Below are positions 42,874 to 51,683 of a stretch of 64,000 nt of DNA, piece after piece. The notes under the pieces are model-generated. The model had not been told where the DNA came from, did no database searches, and saw only the letters and a list, made by a program, of their open reading frames with translations. Source of the stretch: Lachnospiraceae bacterium. Its GTDB lineage: Bacteria > Bacillota > Clostridia > Lachnospirales > Lachnospiraceae. The stretch spans positions 1 through 64,000 of the forward strand of contig JAFRSD010000023.1 in the NCBI GenBank assembly GCA_017427775.1. The letters are read 5' to 3'. Numbering within the stretch: position 1 is the first letter of the stretch; each line of letters begins with the position of its first letter. The translations under genes and the position numbers were made by a program.

Positions 42874-43395
42874 TCATTCGCCCTTCTGCTTTTTGATTTT
42901 CGCCAACAGCTTACGCTCTTCCATTCTTCGTAAAAGGTCAAAATCTTCTTCCGGAATAGTTTTCTTTACGTCGGCCATAAATAAATCTATCATTCGCCGG
43001 TATGCAGCCCTCTTGGTTCCCGCATAAGCTGCAATGCAGGTGTGAAAATCCAGATAGTCTTCCGTCGTGAGGTTGGGAAGAAGAATCGTATTCTTCCGTC
43101 CTTTCGGGAATCGGTCATCCGCTTCTTTCTTTAACTTGGCGGGCTCATTCTTCGAAGCCTTCGGAACAGCCGGTTTCTTTTCGGGCTTTTCCTTCTCTTC
43201 TTTTGTTTTCACTGGCTTTTCAGAAACCGCAATAGGAGAAAGCACTTCATTCGGGTCGGCGCCGGCGGAAGTAACGCCTACGGTTTCCGCATCCTGGCCG
43301 ATGCTGTGCAGGAAGGTCTCGGTTTTAATACCGGGCTTCAGAAAGGTTCCTTTCGCCGGAACCGGGATGGGTTTTACGGACTTGGTTTTACTCAT
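42874..43395 (-). CDS. ParA partner candidate (DNA-binding ParB-like)
   Basis: 173 residues. Low-complexity Lys/Pro/Glu N-terminus, then NTILLPNLTTEDYLDFHTCIAAYAGTKRAAYRRMIDLFMADV, which could be a ribbon-helix-helix or short DNA-binding helix set. Placed 21 bp after parA in the same operon, where a centromere-binding protein is expected. No ParB-type HTH was found. Confidence 0.5.
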   Translation of the reverse strand: MSKTKSVKPIPVPAKGTFLKPGIKTETFLHSIGQDAETVGVTSAGADPNEVLSPIAVSEKPVKTKEEKEKPEKKPAVPKASKNEPAKLKKEADDRFPKGRKNTILLPNLTTEDYLDFHTCIAAYAGTKRAAYRRMIDLFMADVKKTIPEEDFDLLRRMEERKLLAKIKKQKGE

Positions 43396-43416
43396 GATTT
43401 GTTTCCTCCGGTTTTA

Positions 43417-44316
43417 TTATTTTGACGGGTAGAATACGGCAAACGGACTATACGGCGGCTGGCGGAGAGCCAGCTTGAAGAAGATCTCCGTAAGTTCCAC
43501 AACGACTGCGGCATATTGCTTAGTGAGCGCTTTCTGCGGGTTGGAGTATACCGAAAGACCTTTTTCGCGAAGCGTGGTGACAAATAGCGGATCATTTCGT
43601 AAAAATGTCGGGGACAGCGACGTGATTTTGCCAAGTTCAGCCAAGTACCAGGATGCGCCCCGGTCCTTCGCAAAAACCTCGTTTTCCTCGTTAACGCCGG
43701 TCATCGGCGGGAAGGAGCGCACGAGGATTGTGGAAACATCAACGGAATAAAAAGAATACTTCTTCATGAGTGAGTCAATGTCGGCTAGCGCGTTTTTGAC
43801 GCCCGTCAGGCCGCCGAACGAAATATCCGAGCAGGGAATAATCACGTCCGATGCTAACATTGCCATCAGGGTCGTGTACCCTCTCGCAGGAGGACAGTCA
43901 ATTACACAGACATCAAAATCATCCGCGATGACGGACAGTCTCCTGCGCAGTTGGTTGATGTCATTCTGGCTAATGTCCGCAAGCGATTGGTTCCGAGAGG
44001 AACCAAGCAGAATAGAAATCCCGGGATTGTTGGTCTGGCAGATGCAGGAAAGCAGTGACTGCCTGTCGTCCGGGCCAGTGAAAAAATTATACAGGGACTT
44101 CACGCCAAGCTCGGAACACATTTCCTGCGATCCGTCATACTCAGGGGCAAACATACGCGTGCCGTCACAGGATTCGTCAAGGTCGATAAAGAGCACGCGC
44201 GCCTCGGTCTGCCCTTCCGCCGGAGCCACGACATAGGAAATGGCGCTGGCAATGTTGTAGGCGCTTGTGGACTTTCCGACGCCTCCTTTGTTGGATACTA
44301 AACTTACAACCTTCAT
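43417..44316 (-). CDS. parA: ParA-type partition ATPase
   Basis: The ATG at 44316 (MKVVSLVSNKGG) follows GGAGG. 300 residues. Deviant Walker A SNKGGVGKST at 8-17, VLFIDLDES near 50, and IDCPPARGYTTLMAM near 142. Segregates the plasmid by forming DNA-bound gradients. AT-rich palindrome array lies upstream. Confidence 0.9.
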   Translation of the reverse strand: MKVVSLVSNKGGVGKSTSAYNIASAISYVVAPAEGQTEARVLFIDLDESCDGTRMFAPEYDGSQEMCSELGVKSLYNFFTGPDDRQSLLSCICQTNNPGISILLGSSRNQSLADISQNDINQLRRRLSVIADDFDVCVIDCPPARGYTTLMAMLASDVIIPCSDISFGGLTGVKNALADIDSLMKKYSFYSVDVSTILVRSFPPMTGVNEENEVFAKDRGASWYLAELGKITSLSPTFLRNDPLFVTTLREKGLSVYSNPQKALTKQYAAVVVELTEIFFKLALRQPPYSPFAVFYPSK

Positions 44317-44365
44317 GCACACCTCCAAAAGATGGATATAAATATTGTGTAAAGCAGAACTAAAA

Positions 44366-44812
44366 ATCGTTTTAATTTTGATTAAATCTATCTTTTATAG
44401 ATATTTAAAAAGTATATTATTAACCTTTACACACATTCGAACAGGTAAAATACTAATTAAATATATGTTTAAGGAATTGAAAAGGCCGATTTAATCAAGA
44501 TTAAAACTGTCTTTACAGAAGATTTTAATCGGCGTAAAGAATATTTTAAGTACATTATAATCGATACTTTATCATTTTTCAAGCATTATTTTAATTCTAT
44601 TAACACTACATGCGTTTGTTTAAATAAAGAATAAATATATATCGATTGTATTTAATACAGATTTAAGCAATATTGAAAATGTAAAATGTCGTTTTAATAT
44701 GCTTTAATACAGTTGTATAGATTTAAGAAGGATTAAAACAGTATTAAAGAAATAAAAAATGATTTAATATAGTTTAAATATAGCAAGAATGTTTTAATTT
44801 AGATTAAAACAA
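44366..44812. repeat. AT-rich array of 21-bp palindromes (candidate centromere)
   Basis: About seven copies of a palindromic motif of the type GTTTTAAT-nnn-GATTAAAAC, for example at 44368, 44488, 44660, 44690, 44719, 44760 and 44790. No gene seen in 44330-44840. Sited upstream of parA; typical of partition sites. Could also serve as an origin. Confidence 0.55.
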
Positions 44813-44849
44813 ATGTAAATCCTGTGGAAATAGAGAGGGAAGGAAGAGT

Positions 44850-45017
44850 ATGCGCGACAAACCAGTGCCGGACGGAAGAGCACATGCCCGCCAGAGCGCA
44901 CAGAACGGCACAGAATCGCACGGAAATAGCATAGACGATAAAATACCCATGGAAAACAAAAGAACGCAAAATACGCGAAATCTGAGAATGCGCCAAAAAC
45001 ACAGAGAAGGAGAGTAG
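44850..45017 (+). CDS. Possible small basic peptide gene
   Basis: ATG 44850 with GGAAGGAAGAG in front; 55 residues, Arg/Lys/Gln-rich (MRDKPVPDGRAHARQSAQNG, NTRNLRMRQKHREGE). It diverges from the par operon and ends before the terminator. Composition could also arise by chance in this low-complexity stretch. Confidence 0.3.
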   Translation: MRDKPVPDGRAHARQSAQNGTESHGNSIDDKIPMENKRTQNTRNLRMRQKHREGE

Positions 45018-45029
45018 CGAGAGGCAAAA

Positions 45030-45059
45030 AAGAAAAACAGCACCCCAATGGATGCTGTT
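45030..45059 (-). terminator. Intrinsic terminator after the primase-like gene
   Basis: Minus strand ACAGCATCC..GGGTGCTGT then TTTTTCTTTTTT, beginning 7 bp after the stop. Confidence 0.7.
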
Positions 45060-45066
45060 CTCTATC

Positions 45067-46341
45067 CTAATTCACCAAAGTCAGATGTGGAAGGCCACCG
45101 TTTCGGAGCAGGTCGTCGATTCCTTTTCCGATATTGATGTCCCAATCCGCAATCAGAACGCGGAAGCCTCGCTGCTTCAAAAGTTCGACGAAACCGTCCT
45201 GTGCGTGAAGCACCATTCGGTTGTTTTCCTTGTCTGCGTCGTAGGCAACAACGATGGATAATGCGCCGGAGTTCCACATGTAATCAAGAATGGAGTTCCC
45301 GTCTTTGTCCTCCTGGGTGAGAAGTTTGTAACTGCTCACGCCCGGAATGTCGATGAACGTGTTCCGGAGCATTTCCGAACCGATGATGGATTTCTTCTCG
45401 CCCTCCGTACACCAGATGCGAGACTTGTCAAAGCCTTCGCCCCTGCGGGAACGCGGAAGATAGATTCCGGCGCGGCAGCCGATTTTACAGCCGTCCTTGC
45501 CGAAAGAGGTGAAGTTCACATACTTGCCGGATCGGAAGTTGTTTTCCGGATCGGCCTCATATGCTTCCTTTGCGATTGCGAAACCGTCTTTGTCATGATA
45601 CTGACTGTGGTTACGCAATCGCAGGGCGTAAATCTGACCTTTTGCGTTAAAGAGCGGAAAGATGATTCCGCCGTAGCCGCAATAAGTCCAATCGCCCTTA
45701 CTTGTCTGGCGAAAGCCCGGGATATGCTCTAAACTCGGAACGCGCTGCAGAAGCTGCTGGCACGTAATCTTACGTCGGTCATTGATGCTGTGGTAGGCAG
45801 CGCCCAACTGATATCTGACATAGTCAGACTCGGGTACGCTTACGATTTTCCAATAGTCTATCAATCCGTCCGTAAAACCTTCCTTGTGAAGATAGGTCCG
45901 GTCTTCCGGTTCCAACCGAAGAAGCGAAAGGAATTCACGGTAAACGTGATCCAGTGTTGCATCATCGGCCGGAGGATTCTCAGGGACGATTTCCTCGTCG
46001 GCGTAAGTCTTGAACCGCCTCGGTTTCACCTCGCCCTTATTATCCGCCCAGTTCTTTTGACGCGCCTTTTTAAGCGCCGCCGGTTCGAAGCGGATACCTA
46101 CGCTGACACCGTCTCCGGATTCCGCGTAGGATTTGTTCGCTCGGTATTCCTCGCCGTTGACACCGATCACAATGTCTCCGACCGAAACCGTACCGCCGGT
46201 ACGATTGCATACCGAATAAAAGTCATCCCCGATGTAGCCTTCAGGGATTAAGTCCGCCGGAATGGGAAGCCGATAACAGAAATCGGGTTTTCCGCAAATC
46301 CTGCATCTTTCTCCGTGCCGGAGCTGAATGGCGAGCCCCAT
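45067..46341 (-). CDS. Toprim primase-like protein
   Basis: 424 residues. Middle: GGIIFPLFNAKGQIYALRLR; then WCTEGEKKSIIGSEM, the toprim Glu region, and IVVAYDADKENNR, the toprim DxD, and IADWDINIGKGIDDLL at the end. This order fits DnaG-like/DUF3854-type primase proteins of mobile elements. The N-terminal CxxC pair (CRICGKPDFCY) is probably a zinc site. SD AAAGGAGG with hairpin. Confidence 0.75.
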   Translation of the reverse strand: MGLAIQLRHGERCRICGKPDFCYRLPIPADLIPEGYIGDDFYSVCNRTGGTVSVGDIVIGVNGEEYRANKSYAESGDGVSVGIRFEPAALKKARQKNWADNKGEVKPRRFKTYADEEIVPENPPADDATLDHVYREFLSLLRLEPEDRTYLHKEGFTDGLIDYWKIVSVPESDYVRYQLGAAYHSINDRRKITCQQLLQRVPSLEHIPGFRQTSKGDWTYCGYGGIIFPLFNAKGQIYALRLRNHSQYHDKDGFAIAKEAYEADPENNFRSGKYVNFTSFGKDGCKIGCRAGIYLPRSRRGEGFDKSRIWCTEGEKKSIIGSEMLRNTFIDIPGVSSYKLLTQEDKDGNSILDYMWNSGALSIVVAYDADKENNRMVLHAQDGFVELLKQRGFRVLIADWDINIGKGIDDLLRNGGLPHLTLVN

Positions 46342-46365
46342 AGCGTTCCTCCTTTCCTTGTGTTC

Positions 46366-46380
46366 CTCCCGATTTGGGAG
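46366..46380 (-). promoter_or_regulatory. Hairpin upstream of the primase SD
   Basis: Minus strand CTCCC-AAATC-GGGAG stem about 10 bp before GGAAAGGAGG. Confidence 0.4.
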
Positions 46381-46433
46381 TCCCGTTGGTCAACTTGCGG
46401 CCACTGCGTGTAGCGGCATTTAAGCCAAAACAC

Positions 46434-46511
46434 AAAAAAGCGGATACCGATGGTAACTGAAACCAGTTAATCGCGTATCCGCACAGCTCCGCTGTAAGAA
46501 TCAAATCTTAT
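46434..46511 (-). ncRNA. Structured leader RNA of the primase gene (probable attenuator)
   Basis: ACAGC-GGA-GCTGT (46495-46483) is followed directly by GCGGATAC..GTATCCGC (46482-46440) with an AACTG/CAGTT inner hairpin, then TTTTTT. The GGA loop is shared with the 24.6 and 62.9 kb leaders. The stem plus U run would be a terminator in the leader. Confidence 0.5.
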
Positions 46512-46517
46512 GTAAAC

Positions 46518-46546
46518 ATCTTACAGCGAATCAGATTGATTGTCAA
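46518..46546 (-). promoter_or_regulatory. Promoter TTGACA-17-TAAGAT of the primase gene
   Basis: The -35 at 46546-46541 and -10 at 46523-46518 lie in the last codons of the 46521-46733 gene. CGCTGTAAGA and TCTTACAGCG form an inverted repeat across the -10 and leader start. Confidence 0.65.
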
Positions 46547-46733
46547 GGGTAAATTGTTCCGGTGCCTCGGAACGGGTTACGGCGGCTTTATAAATCTCCG
46601 CCAGCTCACCGTTCCGTCCGCCGTTGCCGACGGAACCGCAGATAAGCTGTTGCAGATATAGACCGGCAGCTATATCACGCCGTTCCTTTTTAGCAGCGCA
46701 CCCGTCCTTAATATTCCTTATCAAACGAAACAA
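46521..46733 (-). CDS. Small hypothetical protein with TTG start
   Basis: 70 residues from a TTG at 46733, 8 bp after GGAGG. The frame is in phase with the upstream gene and separated from it by that gene's TGA. Basic N-terminus, then YLQQLICGSVGNGGRNGELAE. A continuation of the upstream gene by readthrough is possible but the SD argues for a separate gene. Confidence 0.5.
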   Translation of the reverse strand: MFRLIRNIKDGCAAKKERRDIAAGLYLQQLICGSVGNGGRNGELAEIYKAAVTRSEAPEQFTLDNQSDSL

Positions 46734-46748
46734 GGTCCGATACCTCCA

Positions 46749-47624
46749 TCATCTACCGCTCAAAGGCTCCAGCTCCGTCCGAACGAGGGAAACGGTTCCG
46801 ATGCCTGGCGTCGCAAGATAAGTCACCACCCGGTCATTCTCCGAAAGAGACAGGTCGTAGGTGAAGAGAACGGCACCCGAGGAGAGAAGGGCCTGCGGTA
46901 ATCTGGCAGAAACCGTTTCCATATGGACGACATCTTCACAAACAAACAGAAGAGCGCCACGGGTTCCGTCCGCTGCCATCTTGGCGATCAACGCCTGGGC
47001 ATCAAATAACGCCCGGTCGACGTAAGCCTCCTGCCGCCGGAGCACAAACACATAACAGTCACCCTTTGAACCGTGAGAGAGGACAGCGGGAACACAGGTG
47101 TGAGAAGACAAAACGACTTTTTGACGCAGTGTAAGGTCTGTATTTTGGAAGACCGGGTCGGAAAGCATCGTGATGTAGGTCTGAAAACCGATTTCGTTGG
47201 AAAGCACGTCACAGGGGTGAGGAAACGGAAGTCCCGGACGGAACATCGTCTTCTTCTGTCCGAACAGGTGGGGCAGAAGAGCGCAGACCGCAACACTCAG
47301 GCAGTAAATGCGCGGCGTTTCCAAGGAATTGCCGTAGGACGCATAGGAACGCACCAAAAAGCCATTGTCGACAAGGCGGTTGATATTGTACAGGTATGAC
47401 TTTTTCGGCTGCACCTGGTACTTTGTCTGCAGCGACAAAAACCGCTCAATGTTACGGCGGTTCGAATATCCGGCCAAGGCAACCGCATAAAGGATCGCGG
47501 CATCGGTGTCGGATAACCGTCTTGCGCGGATAAAGCTCCGCAGGTAATTGATGTCACGCTCCTCGTTCTGCTCGATGACGAGCTGCATGTTTTCACTGTA
47601 GGAAAAAATGGATTTCTCACTCAT
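46749..47624 (-). CDS. Winged-helix protein (replication-relaxation-like)
   Basis: The ATG at 47624 (MSEKSIFSY) follows GGAGG inside the coupling-protein gene end. 291 residues. About 35-125: helices and a wing (KSYLYNINRLVDNGFLVRSYAS, IYCLSVAVCALLPHL). The C-terminal half resembles a beta/alpha domain (GALLFVCEDVVHMETVSARL). Replication-relaxation-type proteins are common near T4SS coupling genes. Plan similar to 5005-6165. Confidence 0.5.
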   Translation of the reverse strand: MSEKSIFSYSENMQLVIEQNEERDINYLRSFIRARRLSDTDAAILYAVALAGYSNRRNIERFLSLQTKYQVQPKKSYLYNINRLVDNGFLVRSYASYGNSLETPRIYCLSVAVCALLPHLFGQKKTMFRPGLPFPHPCDVLSNEIGFQTYITMLSDPVFQNTDLTLRQKVVLSSHTCVPAVLSHGSKGDCYVFVLRRQEAYVDRALFDAQALIAKMAADGTRGALLFVCEDVVHMETVSARLPQALLSSGAVLFTYDLSLSENDRVVTYLATPGIGTVSLVRTELEPLSGR

Positions 47625-47638
47625 GTCCACGCACCTCC

Positions 47639-50305
47639 TCAATCAAAAGACTCGTCACGGTCGATTTCTCCGCCGGCATTGAATGCGGAATTGCCCATGG
47701 AAGACGCGTAGAACGGCTTAGGAGGGATTTTCGGGGCACGGACGGGAGAATCATTGCCCGCATCGTCAGAAACGGGATTTTCGGCGTCCTCGGACGCCAG
47801 AGAGTCAAGCTCGTCAAAGCTAAAGGGGCGGATTGCCTGGTATTCTTCGTTTTTAAGAAGCGGAACAGCAGTAAAGCTCTCCTCCGCGACTGCCGTCTTT
47901 GCGGATTCCTCCACCTGCGCCTTGACCTCCGGCTCCACGGGAAGCGGAGCATCGCCGGAAAGCTCTACGAAGTGCGATTGATAACGCACGATCTGTTTGT
48001 CTTCCTTTTTCTTACGGAACATGCTTCTCGCAGTAAACGGAAGAAGCGGAGTGCCGTTCCGCACGGTGAATACAGTATAGTATGTAAAGTCCTGATAACG
48101 GACATCGGTTCCCTCGAGATTGTTTTCCTCGGTGAGCATTTCACGGGTACCCATGGAGGCGGTCGGATCATCCACGGTAAGGGCAGTCTGCGTCACGGTG
48201 TGCTGCTCCTTAACCACGTTTCTGGTCCCGCCGAGTTCACTGTACAGCTTCATTTCCTCCGGAGGGATACGCCCGAATACAATCTGCGTCGAACAGGACG
48301 ACAGAAGCACGCCCTTTGCGTAGGCGGTCTCATGCGTCTTGTCAAGCTGCGAGAGCGACTGAATCATCAGCGTCATGGAAACACGGTATTTACGGAACAA
48401 TACTGCAGCACGTTCGTAAGCCGCTCCGACGGTCTCAAGCGTTATGGACGCTTCGTCATTGATAAGGAAATGCGGCACACGGGACTGCTCGGTGCCGGGA
48501 CGGCGGTATACGGAATCAAAGAAACAGCGGAGGAAGAATCCAGCGAATGCAGCGGAATCCTGCTGTCCTTTATTATAAGCGTAATTTACAAGCGTTACCT
48601 CGCCTGCTGCCAGAGCGTGGTCAATATCCATGGTGGTAGGAGAGCAGAGGATCTCACGGAATTCACGCTTTGCAAGAAGGTTCTGCACGTTGGTACGAAG
48701 ACCGCGGGACTGCGACCACAGGCCGGATTTGTCGTTCCGGGATTTCTCGGAAGAGTAACCGGCAAGCATATCCTTAGCAATAAAGTCCACATACGGCTGG
48801 AACGTGCGCTGCGGGTCATTCTTCAGTACTTCCGAATTATAAACCGCGATACGCGAAAAATCGCCGAGGAGATAAAGGAAGTCCTCGAGCGTCGGGCAGG
48901 TACGGTTCGGATCCTTGTTGACATACGGAAATGCAAACAGAAGCTCGACGAGCATGGCAATCGTAAGAGAACGGTTCACGGTAAGGAAGTACTGGTCGGA
49001 ACCGGTTCCCTCGTTGATGGCACCGATAACATCGGCAACCAAGGTCGCACGCCGAACAATTTCGTCCTTCAGCATCCAAGACGGAATGGAAGGCGAGATA
49101 TACAAGGGATTAAAGCCGGTCCATCCTTCCGCACGCTCACCCGTGTCGGAAAGCACGGGCTCGATACGGTTAACCGGAATGTGAAGGGAACGGCACAGGG
49201 CATAGATTTTGTCCGCAAGCGCCGAGTCGGGAGCAACGAGCGTCAGCCCGCAGGGACGGTATTTCAAAATGTAATAATAGTATTCGTCCTCGTAACCGGG
49301 CTCCGGGCGGACATCCTCGGGCCTCCAGTCCCACTCAGAAGCAATCGGGCGGATCACAGTCGCATGGTGGCTGCGCACCATTTTCTCAAGCATCTGACGG
49401 AGAAGGTTGTCGTTTTCGACACGCTTTGCCAGGTCGCCTTTAAACATCTGCTCGGCTGTAAGGGCGGTTTTACCGGAACCGGTAGGACCGACAATCAGCG
49501 TATGGAGCATACGGTCGGTCTCAAAGACAGGGACAACCTTCTTTTTCTCGGCCGTATAAATGTAGTTGGCATCATAGGCATTCTTCCGGTTGGGACGGAT
49601 ATCGAAAGTGTTCGCAAAACGGAAACGGTATATCCAGGTCAGGTCCTGCCAAAGGTTCGCGTCAAAGAAGGAGATAAGAGCGATTCCGACAAGCACGACC
49701 GGGAACAGAATCCAGTACATTGCGAGGATCCACACAAAGCGGGACGGCATAAGCGGATGTACGGGAATCCATGCCCAGAAGTACATACCGAGCGAAAAAC
49801 TCACAAGATACGTACAGCGAAGCACGGACACGATCAGATGCCCGCTTAAAACATAGAATGCTATTTTTTTCGGCCGGTGGAAATTGAAGTCCTCGGACAG
49901 ATTGCCGAAGATAAGAACAACTGCGAGCGGCGGAATCCAAAGCACCATCCACGGTGTCGGCAGGAGCCATGTGGGGTGCATACTAAGACCCCCTGCGACT
50001 AACCGCACGGTGTCGACCGCTAAACCGATTGCACAAATCAGGATCGTGAGTTTGCAAAGAGTGGCACCGAAGCGCCGTAAGAATTTGCGCACACGCGAAC
50101 GAACCGGATGAATCTTCCGTTCATACCGCTCTGCTCCGGAAACAAGAATGTCCTCGTCACCGCGTTCGGTGAGACGCTTCTCGTATTCCTGCGCTTCATC
50201 ATCAAGGGCAACCGATTGCCGTTCGGTACTGCTCTGGATGCTGCGATTTAAGATGTCAAAGGATTGTGACTGATATGCGCGAGTTGCGCTCCCATCATTT
50301 TCCAT
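47639..50305 (-). CDS. virD4: VirD4/TraG-type coupling protein
   Basis: The ATG at 50305 (MENDGSATRAY) follows GGGAGG. 888 residues. Membrane segments at about 85-235, Walker A IVGPTGSGKT near residue 272, Walker B PHFLINDEAS near 613 and the TraG family motif MLIQSLSQLDK. It brings relaxase-bound DNA to the channel. The C-terminal tail is acidic and Pro-rich. Long reverse-frame ORFs in this region are artefacts. Confidence 0.9.
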   Translation of the reverse strand: MENDGSATRAYQSQSFDILNRSIQSSTERQSVALDDEAQEYEKRLTERGDEDILVSGAERYERKIHPVRSRVRKFLRRFGATLCKLTILICAIGLAVDTVRLVAGGLSMHPTWLLPTPWMVLWIPPLAVVLIFGNLSEDFNFHRPKKIAFYVLSGHLIVSVLRCTYLVSFSLGMYFWAWIPVHPLMPSRFVWILAMYWILFPVVLVGIALISFFDANLWQDLTWIYRFRFANTFDIRPNRKNAYDANYIYTAEKKKVVPVFETDRMLHTLIVGPTGSGKTALTAEQMFKGDLAKRVENDNLLRQMLEKMVRSHHATVIRPIASEWDWRPEDVRPEPGYEDEYYYYILKYRPCGLTLVAPDSALADKIYALCRSLHIPVNRIEPVLSDTGERAEGWTGFNPLYISPSIPSWMLKDEIVRRATLVADVIGAINEGTGSDQYFLTVNRSLTIAMLVELLFAFPYVNKDPNRTCPTLEDFLYLLGDFSRIAVYNSEVLKNDPQRTFQPYVDFIAKDMLAGYSSEKSRNDKSGLWSQSRGLRTNVQNLLAKREFREILCSPTTMDIDHALAAGEVTLVNYAYNKGQQDSAAFAGFFLRCFFDSVYRRPGTEQSRVPHFLINDEASITLETVGAAYERAAVLFRKYRVSMTLMIQSLSQLDKTHETAYAKGVLLSSCSTQIVFGRIPPEEMKLYSELGGTRNVVKEQHTVTQTALTVDDPTASMGTREMLTEENNLEGTDVRYQDFTYYTVFTVRNGTPLLPFTARSMFRKKKEDKQIVRYQSHFVELSGDAPLPVEPEVKAQVEESAKTAVAEESFTAVPLLKNEEYQAIRPFSFDELDSLASEDAENPVSDDAGNDSPVRAPKIPPKPFYASSMGNSAFNAGGEIDRDESFD

Positions 50306-50352
50306 GATTACCTCCCAATAATCAAGGTTCACAGTTGAATTGTTCAATGCTC

Positions 50353-50382
50353 ATTATCGCATACTCCACCGCCGCGTGTCAA
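50353..50382 (-). promoter_or_regulatory. Promoter TTGACA-18-GATAAT of the coupling-protein operon
   Basis: The -35 at 50382-50377 and -10 at 50358-50353; the left end of element C (GCGGCGGTGGA) forms the spacer. Two further TTGACA sites (at 50401 and 50436) lie upstream inside the element. Confidence 0.6.
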
Positions 50383-50564
50383 GGGCGTTATGGTTTGTCA
50401 AGGAGATGCAACAAAAACGGCCGTCTTGCTTGTCAAGGATGTGGTCACTGTCCGTTCGAATCGAATCGAAGGCGCGGTCGATTTTCGAATCGCTTCGCGA
50501 ACGAGAAGGGACGGGAGAGTAGAAGAAAAAAAAGAATCCGCCGCCCGTGAGGGGCGGCGGTGGA
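50365..50564. repeat. TTCCACCGCCGC inverted-repeat-bounded element, copy C
   Basis: Ends 50365-50375 and 50554-50564. Centre (50456-50505) has GTCGATTTTCGAA and a TTCGAATCGAATCGAA repeat, as copy B. It lies between the divergent operons and its left end is part of the minus promoter. Confidence 0.6.
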
Positions 50565-50609
50565 AGAAGAAATGGAAGAAATGCCGACAAAGCAATCGGC
50601 AGTATTGTA

Positions 50610-50663
50610 AAGTATATACAAGTATATATTTGTATTGACAAGTATATACGAAAGGTGTATGAT
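50610..50663 (+). promoter_or_regulatory. Promoter TTGACA-17-TATGAT with three AAGTATATA operator repeats
   Basis: Repeats at 50610-50618, 50620-50628 and 50640-50648, phased by 10 and 20 bp; -35 at 50635-50640, -10 at 50658-50663. The last repeat is in the spacer. Likely bound by the RHH-like protein encoded next, giving self-control. Confidence 0.65.
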
Positions 50664-50785
50664 TAAGGTGAGAAAAAAGAAACGAACCCGGTAATCCGCG
50701 AGCCGGGAGGACGGGGAATACCCCGAAGCGCAGACGAACCACCTGCCGGATGCGTAAGGAGAAAGCGGAAAGAAGGAGAGTAACG

Positions 50786-51175
50786 ATGGCTAAGAGCACA
50801 AACAAAACCCAACAGGCGCTTTGCATCAAGCTGAACAAAGAATTGACGCATGACCTCAAGATGTACAGCAACATCACAGGAAAAGCCGTATCCCGCGTGA
50901 TTGCGGAATGCCTGGAGCAGCGTCTGATGCCTCTGCGGGACCACGAAACGGGGACGATTCGACCGGTATACGGTCAGTTCCGTACCAATCCGAGTGACGC
51001 ACCGCAGATGTGTTACGTCCTTAATGAGACGACCATGTACGGGGAGCCGTACTACACCATCTACTTCGACGGGAACATCAGAAGCGTTCCGCGCGAGCAG
51101 GTCGCAACCGACCTCAAAGACCTGAAGCTCCCGCTCGATATCGAGATAGCAGCAGGAGAAGGCGAAGAAGAGTAA
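50786..51175 (+). CDS. RHH-like DNA-binding protein (candidate regulator)
   Basis: The ATG at 50786 (MAKSTNKTQQA) follows AAGGAGAG. 129 residues. N-terminal ALCIKLNKELTHDLKMYSNI and GKAVSRVIAECLEQRL fit a strand-helix-helix. First gene of the plus operon, next to three phased repeats. C-terminal part acidic. Auxiliary relaxosome role also possible. Confidence 0.6.
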   Translation: MAKSTNKTQQALCIKLNKELTHDLKMYSNITGKAVSRVIAECLEQRLMPLRDHETGTIRPVYGQFRTNPSDAPQMCYVLNETTMYGEPYYTIYFDGNIRSVPREQVATDLKDLKLPLDIEIAAGEGEEE

Positions 51176-51200
51176 CCCTCCTCTGCGGAGAGGAGACCTA

Positions 51201-51683
51201 ATGTATACCATTTTTAATGCAACAAGCGTTGCAAGAAAAGAGGACGTCGTTACAACGTTCCGTCCGGAACCGAAACCGGTAAGGGAAAGCAATCTGAAAA
51301 ACGACGCCATTGAAATTGAGAAGTACCTGAGATTCTTAAAGAAGAATCCGAACCCTACGGCCTGGCAGATCCGCAAGCATCTGAAAGAAAACGACATGTG
51401 GATGTCCGTGCTTGACAACCGGATTAACGACTGCGAGCATATCATCGCCCTCGCGACCTTCGCGGATGTGGACGAAGAGACGTTGAAGCAGGCACACGAA
51501 ATCCTTACCGATGCTCTTGGAACGAGAATGCGTCTAAAGGGACACCGTCAGGAGTGCCTTTACAAGCTCAACAACACAAGTCAGCCGTTCGAGGGACTCC
51601 GCGAATACCGCGTGAGAACACTTCACGAGCCGTTTGGACGTGTGGTGACGGTCGAAAACGGAGCAATGGTATTTCACCCTTAA
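51201..51683 (+). CDS. Hypothetical protein
   Basis: 160 residues, 25 bp after the RHH-like gene, SD GGAGA. Helix-rich (EIEKYLRFLKKNPNPTAWQIRKHLKEN, possibly a winged helix) with a C-terminal beta part. Could bind DNA with the RHH partner; no family recognised. Confidence 0.55.
   Translation: MYTIFNATSVARKEDVVTTFRPEPKPVRESNLKNDAIEIEKYLRFLKKNPNPTAWQIRKHLKENDMWMSVLDNRINDCEHIIALATFADVDEETLKQAHEILTDALGTRMRLKGHRQECLYKLNNTSQPFEGLREYRVRTLHEPFGRVVTVENGAMVFHP

Noticed and set aside
44794-45048. Overlapping minus-strand ORFs of 67-84 codons (Phe/Leu/Cys-rich)
   Set aside because: They are antisense to a low-complexity A-rich stretch, with no SD and three frames open at once.
47972-49849. 625-codon plus-strand ORF
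   Set aside because: It is antisense to the VirD4-type gene, whose Walker motifs confirm the minus frame; composition is random-like.
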